Positions 32,386 to 42,079 of a DNA stretch of 46,023 nt are shown here, piece by piece; the first letter of the stretch is position 1, and every line of letters begins with the position of its first letter. The translations under genes were made by a program, and so were the position numbers. The stretch comes from JALZEG01 sp046263255 (GTDB lineage Bacteria > Actinomycetota > CADDZG01 > WHSQ01). The stretch is taken from positions 1-46,023 of the forward strand of contig JBHELD010000055.1 of assembly GCA_046263255.1 (NCBI GenBank), given 5' to 3'. The notes under the pieces were generated by a model. It saw only the letters and a list, made by a program, of their open reading frames with translations, searched no databases and was not told the DNA's origin.

Positions 32386-33614
32386 GTGTCGCGCAGCAGG
32401 CGCCGTCCGAGGTCGAGGGCCCACGTCGCGGCGATCTCGCGGACGTGCTCGCGGTCGCCGTACGCGCGCGGCCTGCGGACCTCGCTGCGCCCGCGGAGCC
32501 ACGCGCCCACGAACACCGTGCCGGGCGGCTTGCCCTCGTGCTCGCCGGGGCCGGCGACGCCGGTGGCGGAGATGCCGAGGTCGGCGCCGAAGCGTTCGGC
32601 GGCGGCGCGTGCGAGCGCCGCGGCGACGGGCCCGCTCACGGCGCCGTGCTCACGGATCAGCGAGGCGTCGATCCCGCCCGCGCCGGTCTTCGCCCGATCG
32701 GAGTACGCGACGAGAGAGCCGAGGAAGTAGTCGCTCGCGCCGGGAATCCGCGTGACCTCCGCTCCGATGCCCCCTCCCGTCAGCGACTCCGCGAGCGCGA
32801 GCGTCGCGCCGCGCTCACGCAGGAGCGCACCGAGCTCGGCGGCGACGGAGTCGTAGCCCCGTCCCACCGCGTCGACGCCGAGCCGTTCCCGCAGGCTCTC
32901 CTCGACCGGGACGATGAGCGCCGCCGCCTCCGCCTCCGTCGCGGCCTTCGCGGTCACGCGCACGCGGACACGTCCTCCGCCCGCGAGGAACGCGATCGTC
33001 GGGTTCGTCTGCGCCTCGACGACGTCGGCTATCGCCTCGCTCACGTGCGACTCGCCCCGCCCCACCACGAGGATCTCGCTGCTCAGGATCGTTCCGCCAC
33101 CGGACGCGGCGCGCAGGTGCGGCAGCACGGTCTTGTGGAGCATCGCCCGCATCTCCCACGGGACCCCGGGAAGGGCGAAGATCGTCGTCCCACCGTGGCG
33201 CAGCACGAACCCGGGAGCCGTGCCCTCCGGCTCGATCGGCGTCGCGCCCTCCGGGAGGTCCGCCTGCCTCAGGTTCGCCTCGGGCATCGGGCGCCCGAGC
33301 CTCTCGAAGAGCGCGCGGATGACGCCGGCGAGCCGCTCGTCCCGCACGAGCACGCGGCCGGTGGCGGCGGCGACACCCTCCCGGGTGACGTCGTCGGGAG
33401 TCGGCCCGAGCCCGCCCGTGACCACGACCGCGTCCGACCGCGCCGCCGCGGTGGCGACGACGTCGGTCATCCGGGCGAAGTTGTCGCCCACGGTCGTGTG
33501 GAAGTAGACGTCGACGCCGGAGAGGGCGAGGGCCTCGGAGATCGTCTGCGCGTTCGTGTTCGCGATCTGGCCGAGCAGCAGCTCGGTCCCCACCGCGACT
33601 ATCTCGGCTCTCAC
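32382..33614 (-). CDS. cinA: CinA: competence/damage-inducible protein, NMN deamidase
   Basis: 410 aa from GTG 33614 (overlaps the pgsA stop). N-terminal MoeA/MogA-like domain (VGTELLLGQIANTN, VVTGGLGPTPDD) with ADP-ribose pyrophosphatase activity in relatives; C-terminal CinA domain (LAESLTGGGIGAEVTRIPG, YFLGSLVAYSDRAK, SATGVAGPG) that deamidates nicotinamide mononucleotide. Both domains are full length. The cinA gene next to recA is a common arrangement; here recA is about 4 kb downstream, separated by the CopC cluster. Confidence 0.95.
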   Translation of the reverse strand: MRAEIVAVGTELLLGQIANTNAQTISEALALSGVDVYFHTTVGDNFARMTDVVATAAARSDAVVVTGGLGPTPDDVTREGVAAATGRVLVRDERLAGVIRALFERLGRPMPEANLRQADLPEGATPIEPEGTAPGFVLRHGGTTIFALPGVPWEMRAMLHKTVLPHLRAASGGGTILSSEILVVGRGESHVSEAIADVVEAQTNPTIAFLAGGGRVRVRVTAKAATEAEAAALIVPVEESLRERLGVDAVGRGYDSVAAELGALLRERGATLALAESLTGGGIGAEVTRIPGASDYFLGSLVAYSDRAKTGAGGIDASLIREHGAVSGPVAAALARAAAERFGADLGISATGVAGPGEHEGKPPGTVFVGAWLRGRSEVRRPRAYGDREHVREIAATWALDLGRRLLRDT

Positions 33615-34141
33615 GTCCTCGCCTGCATCGGGGCGGGGCTGCGTGCGAAATACTCCCACCCCGACGCGACCGTGGTCACGAGCGCGGCCGCGAGCCACAT
33701 CCAGTGACCCGGGTTCGTCGACTCCCAGGGCAGGAGCCACCACGAGACCATGCCGATCTGCGTAGCGGTCTTGGCCTTCGCGAACGCGGAGGCAGGCATC
33801 GTGCGGCCCCCGGTCGTGCGCCGGATCCTGAGGACCTGCACGGCGAGCTCGCGGACCGCGATCACGAGCGCGGCCCACAGCGGGAAGCCCTCGTCGCCCA
33901 CGAGGACCACCAGCGCGGCCCCCACCAGGATCTTGTCCGCGAGCGGGTCCACGAACTGACCGAAGCGCGTGATGGTCCCGTTCCTGCGGGCGAGGTACCC
34001 GTCGAGGGAGTCCGAGAGGGAGGCGACGAGGAAGACCGCCCAGGCGGCCACCTCCGCGGAGCCGGAGTCGCGGTACGCGAACGCAAGGAACACCGGCACG
34101 AGAGCGACACGCGCCACGGTGATGGCGTTGGGAAGGTTCAC
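33611..34141 (-). CDS. pgsA: CDP-diacylglycerol-glycerol-3-phosphate 3-phosphatidyltransferase
   Basis: Makes phosphatidylglycerol phosphate at the membrane. 176 aa from GTG 34141. The CDP-alcohol phosphatidyltransferase signature is complete: Asp44, Asp47-Gly48, Ala51-Arg52, Gly61, Asp65 and Asp69. Multiple hydrophobic helices. GTG start, 5 nt after the rimO stop; stop overlaps the cinA start. Order rimO-pgsA-cinA is common in Gram-positive bacteria. Confidence 0.94.
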   Translation of the reverse strand: MNLPNAITVARVALVPVFLAFAYRDSGSAEVAAWAVFLVASLSDSLDGYLARRNGTITRFGQFVDPLADKILVGAALVVLVGDEGFPLWAALVIAVRELAVQVLRIRRTTGGRTMPASAFAKAKTATQIGMVSWWLLPWESTNPGHWMWLAAALVTTVASGWEYFARSPAPMQART

Positions 34142-34146
34142 CGCGC

Positions 34147-35499
34147 TCAGCTCTGCGTTCCGACCAGGTCCGCGCCGTCGCTCCCGGTGATCAGCACGTC
34201 GACGTAGTCGCCCACCCGCACCGGCCTCCGGGCGGCGAACGTGATCTCGCCGTCGACCTCGGGGGCCTCGCGGTGCGACCGCCCCGTCCACCTCCCCGTC
34301 GACACGTCGAGCCTCTCGGCCAGGACGTCGAGGCGGCTGCCGGCGAGCGACCGCGCCCGCTCCTCCATGGTCGCGTCGGCGACCGTCGCGACGCGCTCCG
34401 CGCGCTCGCGCGCGACCGCGTCGGGCACGCGTTCGGGAAGGTCGAACGACCGCGTCCCCTCCTCCGGCGAGTACGTGAACGTCCCGACCCAGTCGAGCGG
34501 CGTGCCGGCCACGAACGCCGCGACCTCGCCGGCGTCCTCGTCCGTCTCGCCGGGGAACCCGAGGATGAAGGTTGCGCGGACCGCCGCCATGGGGTCGAGC
34601 GACCTGATCCTCTCGATCATCGCGTCGAAGCGCGCGCGGTTCCCCCACCTCCCCATCGCCCTCAGGACGCGCGGCGACACGTGCTGCAGCGAGAGGTCGA
34701 AGTACGGAGCGACGACGCCGGACGCGAGCATCGCGTCGACGAGCTCCTCGGTGACGCCCTGGGGATGCAGGTACATCAGACGCACCCGCCGCAGCCCGTC
34801 CACGGTGCGCTCCAGCTCCCGCAGCAGGTCCACGAACGACCCCTCGCCGGTGTCGCGGCCCCACATGACCGAGTCCTGGCTCACGAGCGAGAGCTCGGTC
34901 ACGCCCGCGGCGACGAGGCCCCGGGCCTCGCTCACGATCGTCTCGATCGAACGGGACCGGAACTTCCCCCGCATCAGGGGGATCGCGCAGAAGGTGCACC
35001 CGCGGTCGCATCCCTCCGCGATCTTCACGTACGCCCACGGGGCGCGGCCGAAGCGCAGGCGCGGCCCCCCGGCGATCGTCGCGTCCCAGTAGGCGGGGTC
35101 GAACCTCGCCCCCGGGGCGCCGAACACGCGCTGGGACAGCGATCCCGAGGCCGCGCCGGCGACGATCTCGGGAATGCGTGGGTATGCGGCGAAGTCGACG
35201 AGCGCGTCGACCTCCGGAAGCGCCTCCGCCAGGTCGTCCGCCGCGCGGGCCACCAGACATCCCGTCAGCACGAGGCCCTTCAGCGTGCCTCCCTCCTTCA
35301 GCTCCGCGAGGTCGAGGACCTCCTGGACCGTCTCGCGGCGCGCGGGGTCGATGAACCCGCAGGTGTTCACGAGCACGACGTCGGCGGAGGAGGGGTCGTC
35401 GGAGATCGAATGGCCGGCCGCGTCGAGCATGCCGCCGAGGCCCTCGGAGTCGATCGAGTTCTTCGGGCAGCCGAGCGTGACGATCGCTACGCGGGACAT
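34147..35499 (-). CDS. rimO: Ribosomal protein S12 methylthiotransferase
   Basis: Radical-SAM enzyme that methylthiolates Asp of ribosomal protein S12. 450 aa. N-terminal Cys11 (LGCPKNSIDSE, the RimO signature), Cys47 and Cys81; radical-SAM Cys164, Cys168, Cys171 (GCDRGCTFC); C-terminal TRAM domain (GRSHREAPEVDGEITFAA). The CPKNxxDSE opening separates it from MiaB at 23029, which has CQMNxxDSE. Confidence 0.97.
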   Translation of the reverse strand: MSRVAIVTLGCPKNSIDSEGLGGMLDAAGHSISDDPSSADVVLVNTCGFIDPARRETVQEVLDLAELKEGGTLKGLVLTGCLVARAADDLAEALPEVDALVDFAAYPRIPEIVAGAASGSLSQRVFGAPGARFDPAYWDATIAGGPRLRFGRAPWAYVKIAEGCDRGCTFCAIPLMRGKFRSRSIETIVSEARGLVAAGVTELSLVSQDSVMWGRDTGEGSFVDLLRELERTVDGLRRVRLMYLHPQGVTEELVDAMLASGVVAPYFDLSLQHVSPRVLRAMGRWGNRARFDAMIERIRSLDPMAAVRATFILGFPGETDEDAGEVAAFVAGTPLDWVGTFTYSPEEGTRSFDLPERVPDAVARERAERVATVADATMEERARSLAGSRLDVLAERLDVSTGRWTGRSHREAPEVDGEITFAARRPVRVGDYVDVLITGSDGADLVGTQS

Positions 35500-35502
35500 C
35501 CC

Positions 35503-36279
35503 CTAGATGAGGCCGTCGAGGTCGTCGGGGAACGTCAGCTCGATCACCTCGGATCCGCCCGGCGAGCCGACGTTGGTCCCGTTGACGGTTAGCTCCACGT
35601 TCCCGGGGAAGCCGAGCCGGACGAACATACGGTTGTTCGCTTCGAACGTCATGCTCGAGCCGTGGGCGAGGGTGTCGTAGTAGAGCGGGACGGACTTGCC
35701 GTCGGCGTACACCTCGAGCCACGAGTCGCCCGCCGACGCGTCGACGACCAGCTCGACCCCCTTCGTGGCGACGGCGTCCCCTGGTTCCTCGGTGGGAGCG
35801 GGGGCCCCGGTCGACGCGACGGAAGGCGACGCGTCCGGCGTCGGGGTCGCGGCGCTGAGCGAGGTATCGCGGGGCTCCCGCGGCTCGGGCGCGGTCGCGA
35901 CGCCGATCATCGCGAGGACCACCAGGATCACCGCGGCGGCACTGCCGGCCACCGCCCAGCTGTTCAACCGGCGGCGCTCGCGCGGCACGGCCTTCTCGCG
36001 CCGGTGCAGGGCGATCATCTGCGACGTGTCCGCGCGGCTCCCGCCGTAGCGGTTCTCGAACTCTTCCAGCAACGGCTCGGGGTCGACCCGCAGGTAGCGC
36101 GCGTACGACTTGAGGAACCCGCGCACGTACGCGGGCGCGAGGAAGTCGAACTCGTCCGACTCCATCCGCATGAGGAATGCGGCTCTGATCTTCGTCTCGT
36201 CGGCGGCCCGCTCGATGCTTACCCGGCGGCGGCGCCGGATCGCACGGAGATAGGCCCCGATGGTGGTTGGCTCGGTCAC
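35503..36279 (-). CDS. RodZ-like HTH membrane protein
   Basis: 258 aa, GTG start. N-terminal HTH_25 domain at about 5-75 (IGAYLRAIRRRRRVSIERAA, YVRGFLKSYARYLRVDPEP), a basic stretch, one transmembrane helix at 107-129, a Pro/Ala/Thr-rich linker, and a C-terminal DUF4115-type beta domain (ELVVDASAGDSWLEVYADGK, VELTVNGTNVG). This is the layout of RodZ, which links MreB to cell shape, but no mreB is in view and actinobacterial homologues next to ftsK/rimO/pgsA are of unproven role. Co-transcribed with ftsK upstream. Confidence 0.87.
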   Translation of the reverse strand: MTEPTTIGAYLRAIRRRRRVSIERAADETKIRAAFLMRMESDEFDFLAPAYVRGFLKSYARYLRVDPEPLLEEFENRYGGSRADTSQMIALHRREKAVPRERRRLNSWAVAGSAAAVILVVLAMIGVATAPEPREPRDTSLSAATPTPDASPSVASTGAPAPTEEPGDAVATKGVELVVDASAGDSWLEVYADGKSVPLYYDTLAHGSSMTFEANNRMFVRLGFPGNVELTVNGTNVGSPGGSEVIELTFPDDLDGLI

Positions 36280-36334
36280 CGCGCTCCCGCGTCGTCTGCG
36301 GCTGGTGGGCCGCCATTATAGGAGCGGGGTTCGT

Positions 36335-38692
36335 TCAGGCAGACTCGGCGCGCGCCTCCAGCTCCTCGACGGTCATCAGCACGTCGCGCGGCTTCGATCC
36401 CTGTGAGGGTCCGACGACGCCGCGTCGTTCGAGCAGGTCCATGATGCGCCCCGCGCGGGCGAACCCGACCTGGAGCTTGCGTTGCAGCATCGACGTCGAT
36501 CCGAGCTGCGAGCGGACGACGAGATCGAGAGCCTCCTCCAGCAGCTCGTCGCCGCCTCCGGCTCCGGCCGCGACCGCGCCGGTCCCGGGCTCGTCCGCCG
36601 TGATCCCCTCGAGATACTCCGGGTCCCCCTGCCTCCGCGCGTGGCCGACGACGGCGGCGATCTCCTTCTCGGTCACCCACGACCCCTGGATGCGGCGCGG
36701 CTTCGACGAGTTCGCGTGCAGGTAGAGCATGTCGCCCCGCCCGATCAGCTTGTCGGCGCCGCCCTGGTCGAGGATCACGCGGGAGTCCTGCTGCGACGCG
36801 ACGCTGAACGCGATGCGCGACGGGATGTTGGCCTTGATCACGCCGGTCACGACGTCCACGGACGGACGCTGTGTGGCGACGACGAGGTGGATCCCGACAG
36901 CGCGCGCCATCTGAGCGATGCGGCAGATCGCGCTCTCGACGTCGCGGGGCGCGACCATCATGAGGTCCGACAGCTCGTCGACGACGACGAGGACGTAAGG
37001 GAGCGGCGCCGGGTCGGGCTCGTCGTCGGTGCGTTTGACGACCGCGCCGCGCGCGACGGCCTCGTTGTAGAAGTCGAGGTTCCTCATGCCGGAGTGCGCG
37101 AGCGTCTCGTAGCGCATCTCCATCTCGCGCACCACCCATCCCAGAGCGGACGCGGCCTTCTTCGGTACAGTCACGACCGGCGTGAGGAGGTGTGGCACCC
37201 CCGAGAAGTGCGTCAGCTCGACGCGCTTCGGATCGATCAGGATCATCCGCACCTGGTCGGGCCGCGAGCGCATGAGTATCGACGTGATCATGGAGTTGAT
37301 GCACGACGACTTCCCGGAGTTCGTCGCGCCGGCGATCAGCACGTGCGGCATGTCCGTCACGTTCGCGAGCACGGTCTCGCCGGAGATGTCCTGTCCGAGC
37401 GCGACCGCGAGCGGATGCCGGTCCCGCTGCGCCTCCTTGGACCGGAGCACGTCCCCGAGCGTCACGAGCTGACGGCTGCGGTTGGGGACCTCGACGCCGA
37501 TCGCGGAGCGGCCGGGGATCGGTGCGAGGAACCTGAGCTCGCCCGACGCGAGCGCGTACTTGATCTCGTTGCTCAGGCTGAGCACGCGGTTGACCTTGAC
37601 GCCGGCCCCGAGCTCGATCTCGAAGCGCGTGACCGTCGGGCCCGCCGTGAAGCCGGTCACGGAGGCGTCGACGTTGAACTGCTCGAGCGTCCCCTCGAGG
37701 AGCCGGGTCGTGTCCTCGATCGAGCGGGCCGAGATCTCCCGCGCCCCGCCCTTCGCGAGGAGCTCGATTGGCGGCAGGCGGTACGCCCTCGTGTCGCCGA
37801 CGGGGATCGCCAGCTGCGTCGGGTGGCCCGCCTGTGGGAGCGCGGCCGTCGCGGGGGGCTCCCGGGACTCTTCCCCTTCGGCGACCTCGTCCTCCAGGAC
37901 GCCGGCGTCGAGGTCGTCCGCGTCGTCCCGCGCCGTGATGCCGTCCACCTCGCGGTCTTCCCCGGGGGCCGCGCCGGAGGCGAGCCCGCGCACGAACCCG
38001 GCGGCGCTCCCGGCGCCGGCGGCGATCCAGCGCCCGACCCGGCTCAGCGGAGTGCGCGTCACGACCAGAAGCCCGACGAACAGCAGCAGGAGGAGGAGCA
38101 CCCAGGTCCCCCAGACGCCGACGAGGCCGGAGACGGGCCGGGCGATGAGAGCGCCGAGGATCCCGCCCATCCTCTGGAGGGTCTCGAGCGGCGCCGACAC
38201 CGACCGGTTGCCCCTGAGAAGGTGCGTTACCCCGGCGAGCGCGACGTTCAGCAAGCCCAGGCCGATCAGGACGCGGGCCGCGTGGTCGCGAAACCGCGGG
38301 AGCGCGATCAGGACGCCGCCGATGGCCAGGATCCCCGGGACGAGGATCACGAGGCGCCCGACCAGGAGCTTCCCGAGATAGTCGAACGCGGCCCCCGCGG
38401 GCCCCGCGGCCCCGGAGTAGATGCCGAGCCCGGCGAGGGCGGCCGCGAAGAGGACGACGATGCCCCAGGCCTCGGCGGGCGCGTCGCGGACGTGCCGGGC
38501 GCTCCACGTCACTGCAGTCTTCGTCGCGGCGAGGACGGGCGACGCGGTGCGGCGCCGGGCCGGCGCCCTGCGCGCCGCCGGGCGGCGCGCCGGCTTCCGG
38601 CCGCGGGCCCTGCCGCGGGCGGCGCGGGAGCGAGACGATCGGGTCCGCGCGGAGCCGCGGGGGCGGCCCGAACTACGGGTAGAGGTAGCCAA
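36335..38692 (-). CDS. ftsK: DNA translocase FtsK/SpoIIIE
   Basis: Septal motor that pumps chromosomal DNA. 785 aa from TTG 38692, supported by AGGAGG 6 nt upstream. A very basic Arg/Ala-rich tail (1-50) precedes four to five membrane segments (about 76-210), an acidic linker, the RecA-like motor with Walker A GATNSGKS (455-462) and Walker B VLVVVDELSDLM, and a C-terminal gamma winged helix (SMLQRKLQVGFARAGRIMDL) for KOPS reading. Complete. Confidence 0.97.
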   Translation of the reverse strand: MATSTRSSGRPRGSARTRSSRSRAARGRARGRKPARRPAARRAPARRRTASPVLAATKTAVTWSARHVRDAPAEAWGIVVLFAAALAGLGIYSGAAGPAGAAFDYLGKLLVGRLVILVPGILAIGGVLIALPRFRDHAARVLIGLGLLNVALAGVTHLLRGNRSVSAPLETLQRMGGILGALIARPVSGLVGVWGTWVLLLLLLFVGLLVVTRTPLSRVGRWIAAGAGSAAGFVRGLASGAAPGEDREVDGITARDDADDLDAGVLEDEVAEGEESREPPATAALPQAGHPTQLAIPVGDTRAYRLPPIELLAKGGAREISARSIEDTTRLLEGTLEQFNVDASVTGFTAGPTVTRFEIELGAGVKVNRVLSLSNEIKYALASGELRFLAPIPGRSAIGVEVPNRSRQLVTLGDVLRSKEAQRDRHPLAVALGQDISGETVLANVTDMPHVLIAGATNSGKSSCINSMITSILMRSRPDQVRMILIDPKRVELTHFSGVPHLLTPVVTVPKKAASALGWVVREMEMRYETLAHSGMRNLDFYNEAVARGAVVKRTDDEPDPAPLPYVLVVVDELSDLMMVAPRDVESAICRIAQMARAVGIHLVVATQRPSVDVVTGVIKANIPSRIAFSVASQQDSRVILDQGGADKLIGRGDMLYLHANSSKPRRIQGSWVTEKEIAAVVGHARRQGDPEYLEGITADEPGTGAVAAGAGGGDELLEEALDLVVRSQLGSTSMLQRKLQVGFARAGRIMDLLERRGVVGPSQGSKPRDVLMTVEELEARAESA

Positions 38693-38995
38693 CGAACCCC
38701 TCCTGAATCAGCATCATGCAAAAGTACACAATAATTAACATCAATAACAGCATTGCTGGGGGCCCCGGGCGCCTGGCGGTGGGCCTTTGTCCGCCGGCCT
38801 TCGGAAGCGATGGGGTGACGGGGGCGGCCGGAACCATCACCCCCACCGAGCCGGCCGGTGACGACGCGGTAGACGCGGGGACCGGACGCACGACTTCTCC
38901 GACAGCTCGCAGTGATGGTGGCCGAGGGTCGGAAGCAACGGTTCGGGCGGGGTAAGCGCGGCTCCGTGACGCGGGCGGCGCGGCCCGGGCGGCCC
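38693..38995. other. Intergenic region upstream of ftsK with an AT-rich patch
   Basis: No gene is supported here. The part next to ftsK (about 38705-38755) is strikingly AT-rich for this genome and includes CAGCATTGCTG, an imperfect-centre palindrome (38750-38760). It probably holds the ftsK promoter, but no hexamer pair of good spacing stands out. The remainder, towards rnj, is GC-rich with several short inverted repeats and no U-tract, so a terminator is not claimed. Confidence 0.45.
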
Positions 38996-40636
38996 CTATA
39001 CCTCCATCACGATCGGGAGGATCATCGGGCGCCTGCGGGTCTCCCTCCAGACGAACTCGCCGAGGGCGTGCCGGCAGGCCTTCTTGATCGTGGACCAGTC
39101 GGTGACGCGGTCGCGCTCCAGCCCCTCGAGCGCCGCGGCCACGCGGTCGGCGGCCTCGTCGAGGAAACCCCTCGACTCGTCCTCGTAGATGAAGCCGCGG
39201 CTCACGAGATCCGGCCCCGCCAGGACCTCGCCGTTCCCACCGTCGATCGTGACCACGCAGATGATCACGCCGTCGCCGGCGAGGACCCGCCGGTCGCGCA
39301 GCACGACGGGGCCCACGTCGCCGACGCCGAGGCCGTCGACGAGGATCATCCCGGAGCGCACCCGGTCACCGCGCCGGACGGCGCCGCCGCGGAGCTCGAT
39401 CGTGTCGCCGTCCTCGACGATCGTGACGCAGTCGTCGGGCACGCCGTTCGAGCGGGCGATCTTCGCGTGCAGGGCGAGCTGGCGGTACTCGCCGTGGACG
39501 GGGACGAAGTGGCGCGGCCGGACGGTTCGCACCATCTCGGCGAGCTCGTCCGACGCCGCATGACCCGAGACGTGGACGCGTGCGCTCCCGGAGTGGTACA
39601 CGTCGGCCCCCGCCTTGTAGATGCCGTTCAGCACGCGGTGCACCGCGGACTCGTTGCCGGGGATTGGGCTCGCCGACAGGATGACGGTGTCGCCCGCGTC
39701 CAGGCTCACCATCTTGTGCTCGCCCGCCGCGATCAGCGACAGGGCCGAGAGCGGTTCCCCCTGCGAGCCGGTGCAGAGCACCACCGCACGCTCGCGCGGG
39801 AGCCTGTCCACCTCGTCGATGTCTACGATGGTGTCGCCCCGGACGCGCAGATGCCCGAGCTCTCGTCCCACCTCCGCGTTCGCGATCATCGACCTGCCGA
39901 CGAACGCGACCTTCCGGTCGAACTCCTCCGCGGTCTCGCACACCTGCTGGATCCGGTGGAGGTTCGACGCGAAGCAGGCGACGACGATGCGGCCGCTGGC
40001 GGCGCCGAAGATCTCGCGCAGCACCGGCCGGACCACGGCTTCGGAGGGAGTGCGGCCGGGGGTCTCCGCGTTCGTCGAGTCCGACAGCATCAGGTCGACG
40101 CCCTCGTCGCCGAGCCGGCGGAGTGCCCCGAGGTCGGTCCTGCGTCCGTCGATCGGGGTCTCGTCGAGCTTGAAGTCGCTCGTATAGAGGATCCTGCCGT
40201 CGGGGGTGTCGAGAGCGACCGAGACCGCGTCCGGGATCGAGTGCGACATCGCGAGGAACGTGCACCGGAAGGGACCGATCCCGCGCCGGCCCTCCGAGAT
40301 CTCGACGAGCTCGGCCTCGACGTCGAACTCGTCGAGGCGCCGCCGTGCCATCCCGAGCGTCAGGGGGGTCCCGTAGACCGGGACGGGCACCTCGCGCAGG
40401 AACCAGGAGAGCGCACCCACGTGGTCCTCGTGGCCGTGCGTGAGGATCACCCCGTCGCACGACCCGGCGCGTTCGGCTATCCAGGTGAAGTCCGGCAGAA
40501 CGAGGTCGACGCCGAGCATCTCCTCGTTCGGGAACGAGAGCCCGCAGTCGACGACGACCATCCGCCCGGAGGACTCGACGGCGAACATGTTGCGTCCGAC
40601 CTCGCCGAGCCCGCCGAGGAAGACGACGCGCGTCAC
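38996..40636 (-). CDS. rnj: Ribonuclease J
   Basis: Metallo-beta-lactamase/beta-CASP nuclease with 5'-exo- and endoribonuclease activity. 546 aa from GTG 40636, with AGGGG upstream and overlap with the dapA stop. Zinc motif HGHEDH (67-72), GEVGRNMF near the start, beta-CASP region (ACFASNLHRIQQV, GSQGEPLSALS, ASPIPGNE, VHVSGHA, VPVHGEYRQL) and C-terminal domain. dapA-rnj linkage is common in actinobacteria. Confidence 0.97.
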   Translation of the reverse strand: MTRVVFLGGLGEVGRNMFAVESSGRMVVVDCGLSFPNEEMLGVDLVLPDFTWIAERAGSCDGVILTHGHEDHVGALSWFLREVPVPVYGTPLTLGMARRRLDEFDVEAELVEISEGRRGIGPFRCTFLAMSHSIPDAVSVALDTPDGRILYTSDFKLDETPIDGRRTDLGALRRLGDEGVDLMLSDSTNAETPGRTPSEAVVRPVLREIFGAASGRIVVACFASNLHRIQQVCETAEEFDRKVAFVGRSMIANAEVGRELGHLRVRGDTIVDIDEVDRLPRERAVVLCTGSQGEPLSALSLIAAGEHKMVSLDAGDTVILSASPIPGNESAVHRVLNGIYKAGADVYHSGSARVHVSGHAASDELAEMVRTVRPRHFVPVHGEYRQLALHAKIARSNGVPDDCVTIVEDGDTIELRGGAVRRGDRVRSGMILVDGLGVGDVGPVVLRDRRVLAGDGVIICVVTIDGGNGEVLAGPDLVSRGFIYEDESRGFLDEAADRVAAALEGLERDRVTDWSTIKKACRHALGEFVWRETRRRPMILPIVMEV

Positions 40637-41535
40637 AGCAGCCCCTGCGCCTCCAGCGCCCGGCGCACCAGCTCGGAGTCGTCGGCGTTCAGGGGCACGA
40701 GCGGGAGACGCGGCTCGCCCGCCTCGAGCCCCAGCATGTTCACGGCGGCCTTCACGGGGATCGGGCTCGCCGTCACGGTCATGATCGTCTTCAGCAACGG
40801 GAGCAGGCGCGTGTAGATCGCGCGCGCCTCGTCGACGCGCCCCGCCTCCCAGTGGTCGAAGAGCTCGGCCAGCCGGTCGCCGACGAGGTGCGAGCACACC
40901 GAGACGATGCCGACCGCCCCGGCCGCGAGGTGCGGAAGCAACAGCGGGTCGTCGCCGGAATAGATCTCGAAGTCCGTGTGGCCCGCGAGGTCCAGCCGGG
41001 CCCGCAGGTGCGCGGTCTCCCCCGCGTCGCCCACCGCGTCCTTCACGGCGACGATCCGTTCGTGCTCCGCCAGAGCCACCATCGTCGAGGGTTCGATCCG
41101 TCGCCCCGTGCGGCCCGGGATGTCGTAGAGCATCAGGGGCTTCGACGACGCGTCGGCGATCGTCCGGAAGTGAGCGAGCAGCCCGTCCTGCGGGGGCTTG
41201 GAGTAGTACGGCGTCACGACGAGGCACGCGTGCGCGCCGAGGTCGCACGCCTCTCTGGTGAGAGTCACCGAGGCACGCGTGTCGTACGTGCCGGTCCCGG
41301 CGATCACGGTCGCGCGCTCGCCGACCTCGCCGAGGACGGCCTCGAACAGCTCGAGCTTCTCGGCATGCGACAGCGTCGGCGACTCGCCGGTCGTGCCGCA
41401 CACGAGGAGCCCCTCGGATCCGTGATCCACGAGGTGTCCCGCCACCCGGCGCGCGGCCTTGACGTCGAGGGAGCCGTCGGCGGCGAAAGGCGTGACCATG
41501 GCCGTGATCAGGCGGCCGAAGCGCGGGCGTGGCAT
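40633..41535 (-). CDS. dapA: 4-hydroxy-tetrahydrodipicolinate synthase
   Basis: Condenses pyruvate with aspartate semialdehyde, the first committed step to DAP and lysine. 300 aa from ATG 41535, with GAGGAGG 7 nt upstream. TIM barrel with GTTGE (47-51), Tyr110-Tyr111 region (PYYSKPPQDGL), Tyr137 in YDIPGRTG, and Schiff-base Lys165 in AVKDAVGD. dapB lies two genes upstream in the same operon. Confidence 0.98.
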   Translation of the reverse strand: MPRPRFGRLITAMVTPFAADGSLDVKAARRVAGHLVDHGSEGLLVCGTTGESPTLSHAEKLELFEAVLGEVGERATVIAGTGTYDTRASVTLTREACDLGAHACLVVTPYYSKPPQDGLLAHFRTIADASSKPLMLYDIPGRTGRRIEPSTMVALAEHERIVAVKDAVGDAGETAHLRARLDLAGHTDFEIYSGDDPLLLPHLAAGAVGIVSVCSHLVGDRLAELFDHWEAGRVDEARAIYTRLLPLLKTIMTVTASPIPVKAAVNMLGLEAGEPRLPLVPLNADDSELVRRALEAQGLL

Positions 41536-41572
41536 GTCGGGGCCTCCTCGTTCGGGACTCGTCGCGGCCACG

Positions 41573-42079
41573 CTAACCCGTCACCTCCGTCTGCAGCCGC
41601 AACCCCCGGATTCGCTCGATGTCGTTGCCGTCGTAGATGCTCACGGAGCTCGCGGCCGAGCCGGGCTCCTCGGGGGCCACGATCTCGAACGCGATCTCGA
41701 GCGTCTCGCCCTCGGGCAGAGCGCCGAAGTAGTAGACGACCCCGTCCGGGGAGACGCGGCTCGGCTGCGGCTCGACCGAGCGGACCGCGGGGTTCTCGGA
41801 AGACGCGGTGATCGGGACGAGGTCGACCGGCAGCGGCCCGGAGGCCGCGGGGGCGCCGACGCCGGCGAACGCGACGGTGACGGTCCCGATGTCGCCGGGG
41901 CCGGGGTTCTCCACGGTCAGTTTCGCCGTCGCGACCGACCCCGCGTCGACCCGCTCGGGGAACTCGGCGCTGACGACGGGCTTCCCCTTGCCGCTCTCGG
42001 TGAGGTTCGGGTCGGGACCGAAGCACGCGGTCGCCGCGACCAGCACGGCAACCGCCGCCAGGACCCGCGCTCGCTTCAC
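41573..42079 (-). CDS. Lipoprotein with CARDB/DUF11-like beta domain
   Basis: 168 aa from a GTG overlapping the dapB stop. Signal MKRARVLAAVAVLVAATAC with a lipobox-like ATAC, so probably lipid-anchored. The mature part has an Ig-like pattern (VDAGSVATAKLTVENPGPGD then VTVAFAGVG and LEIAFEIVAPEEPG), as in CARDB-like repeats of cell-surface proteins. Its position between dapB and dapA is odd for a surface protein; it may merely exploit the operon. Function unknown. Confidence 0.75.
   Translation of the reverse strand: MKRARVLAAVAVLVAATACFGPDPNLTESGKGKPVVSAEFPERVDAGSVATAKLTVENPGPGDIGTVTVAFAGVGAPAASGPLPVDLVPITASSENPAVRSVEPQPSRVSPDGVVYYFGALPEGETLEIAFEIVAPEEPGSAASSVSIYDGNDIERIRGLRLQTEVTG

Noticed and set aside
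38810..38880. Terminator downstream of rnj
   Set aside because: An inverted repeat GGGGTGA/TCACCCC exists, but with an 18-nt loop and no U-rich tail it is not convincing in this GC-rich context.
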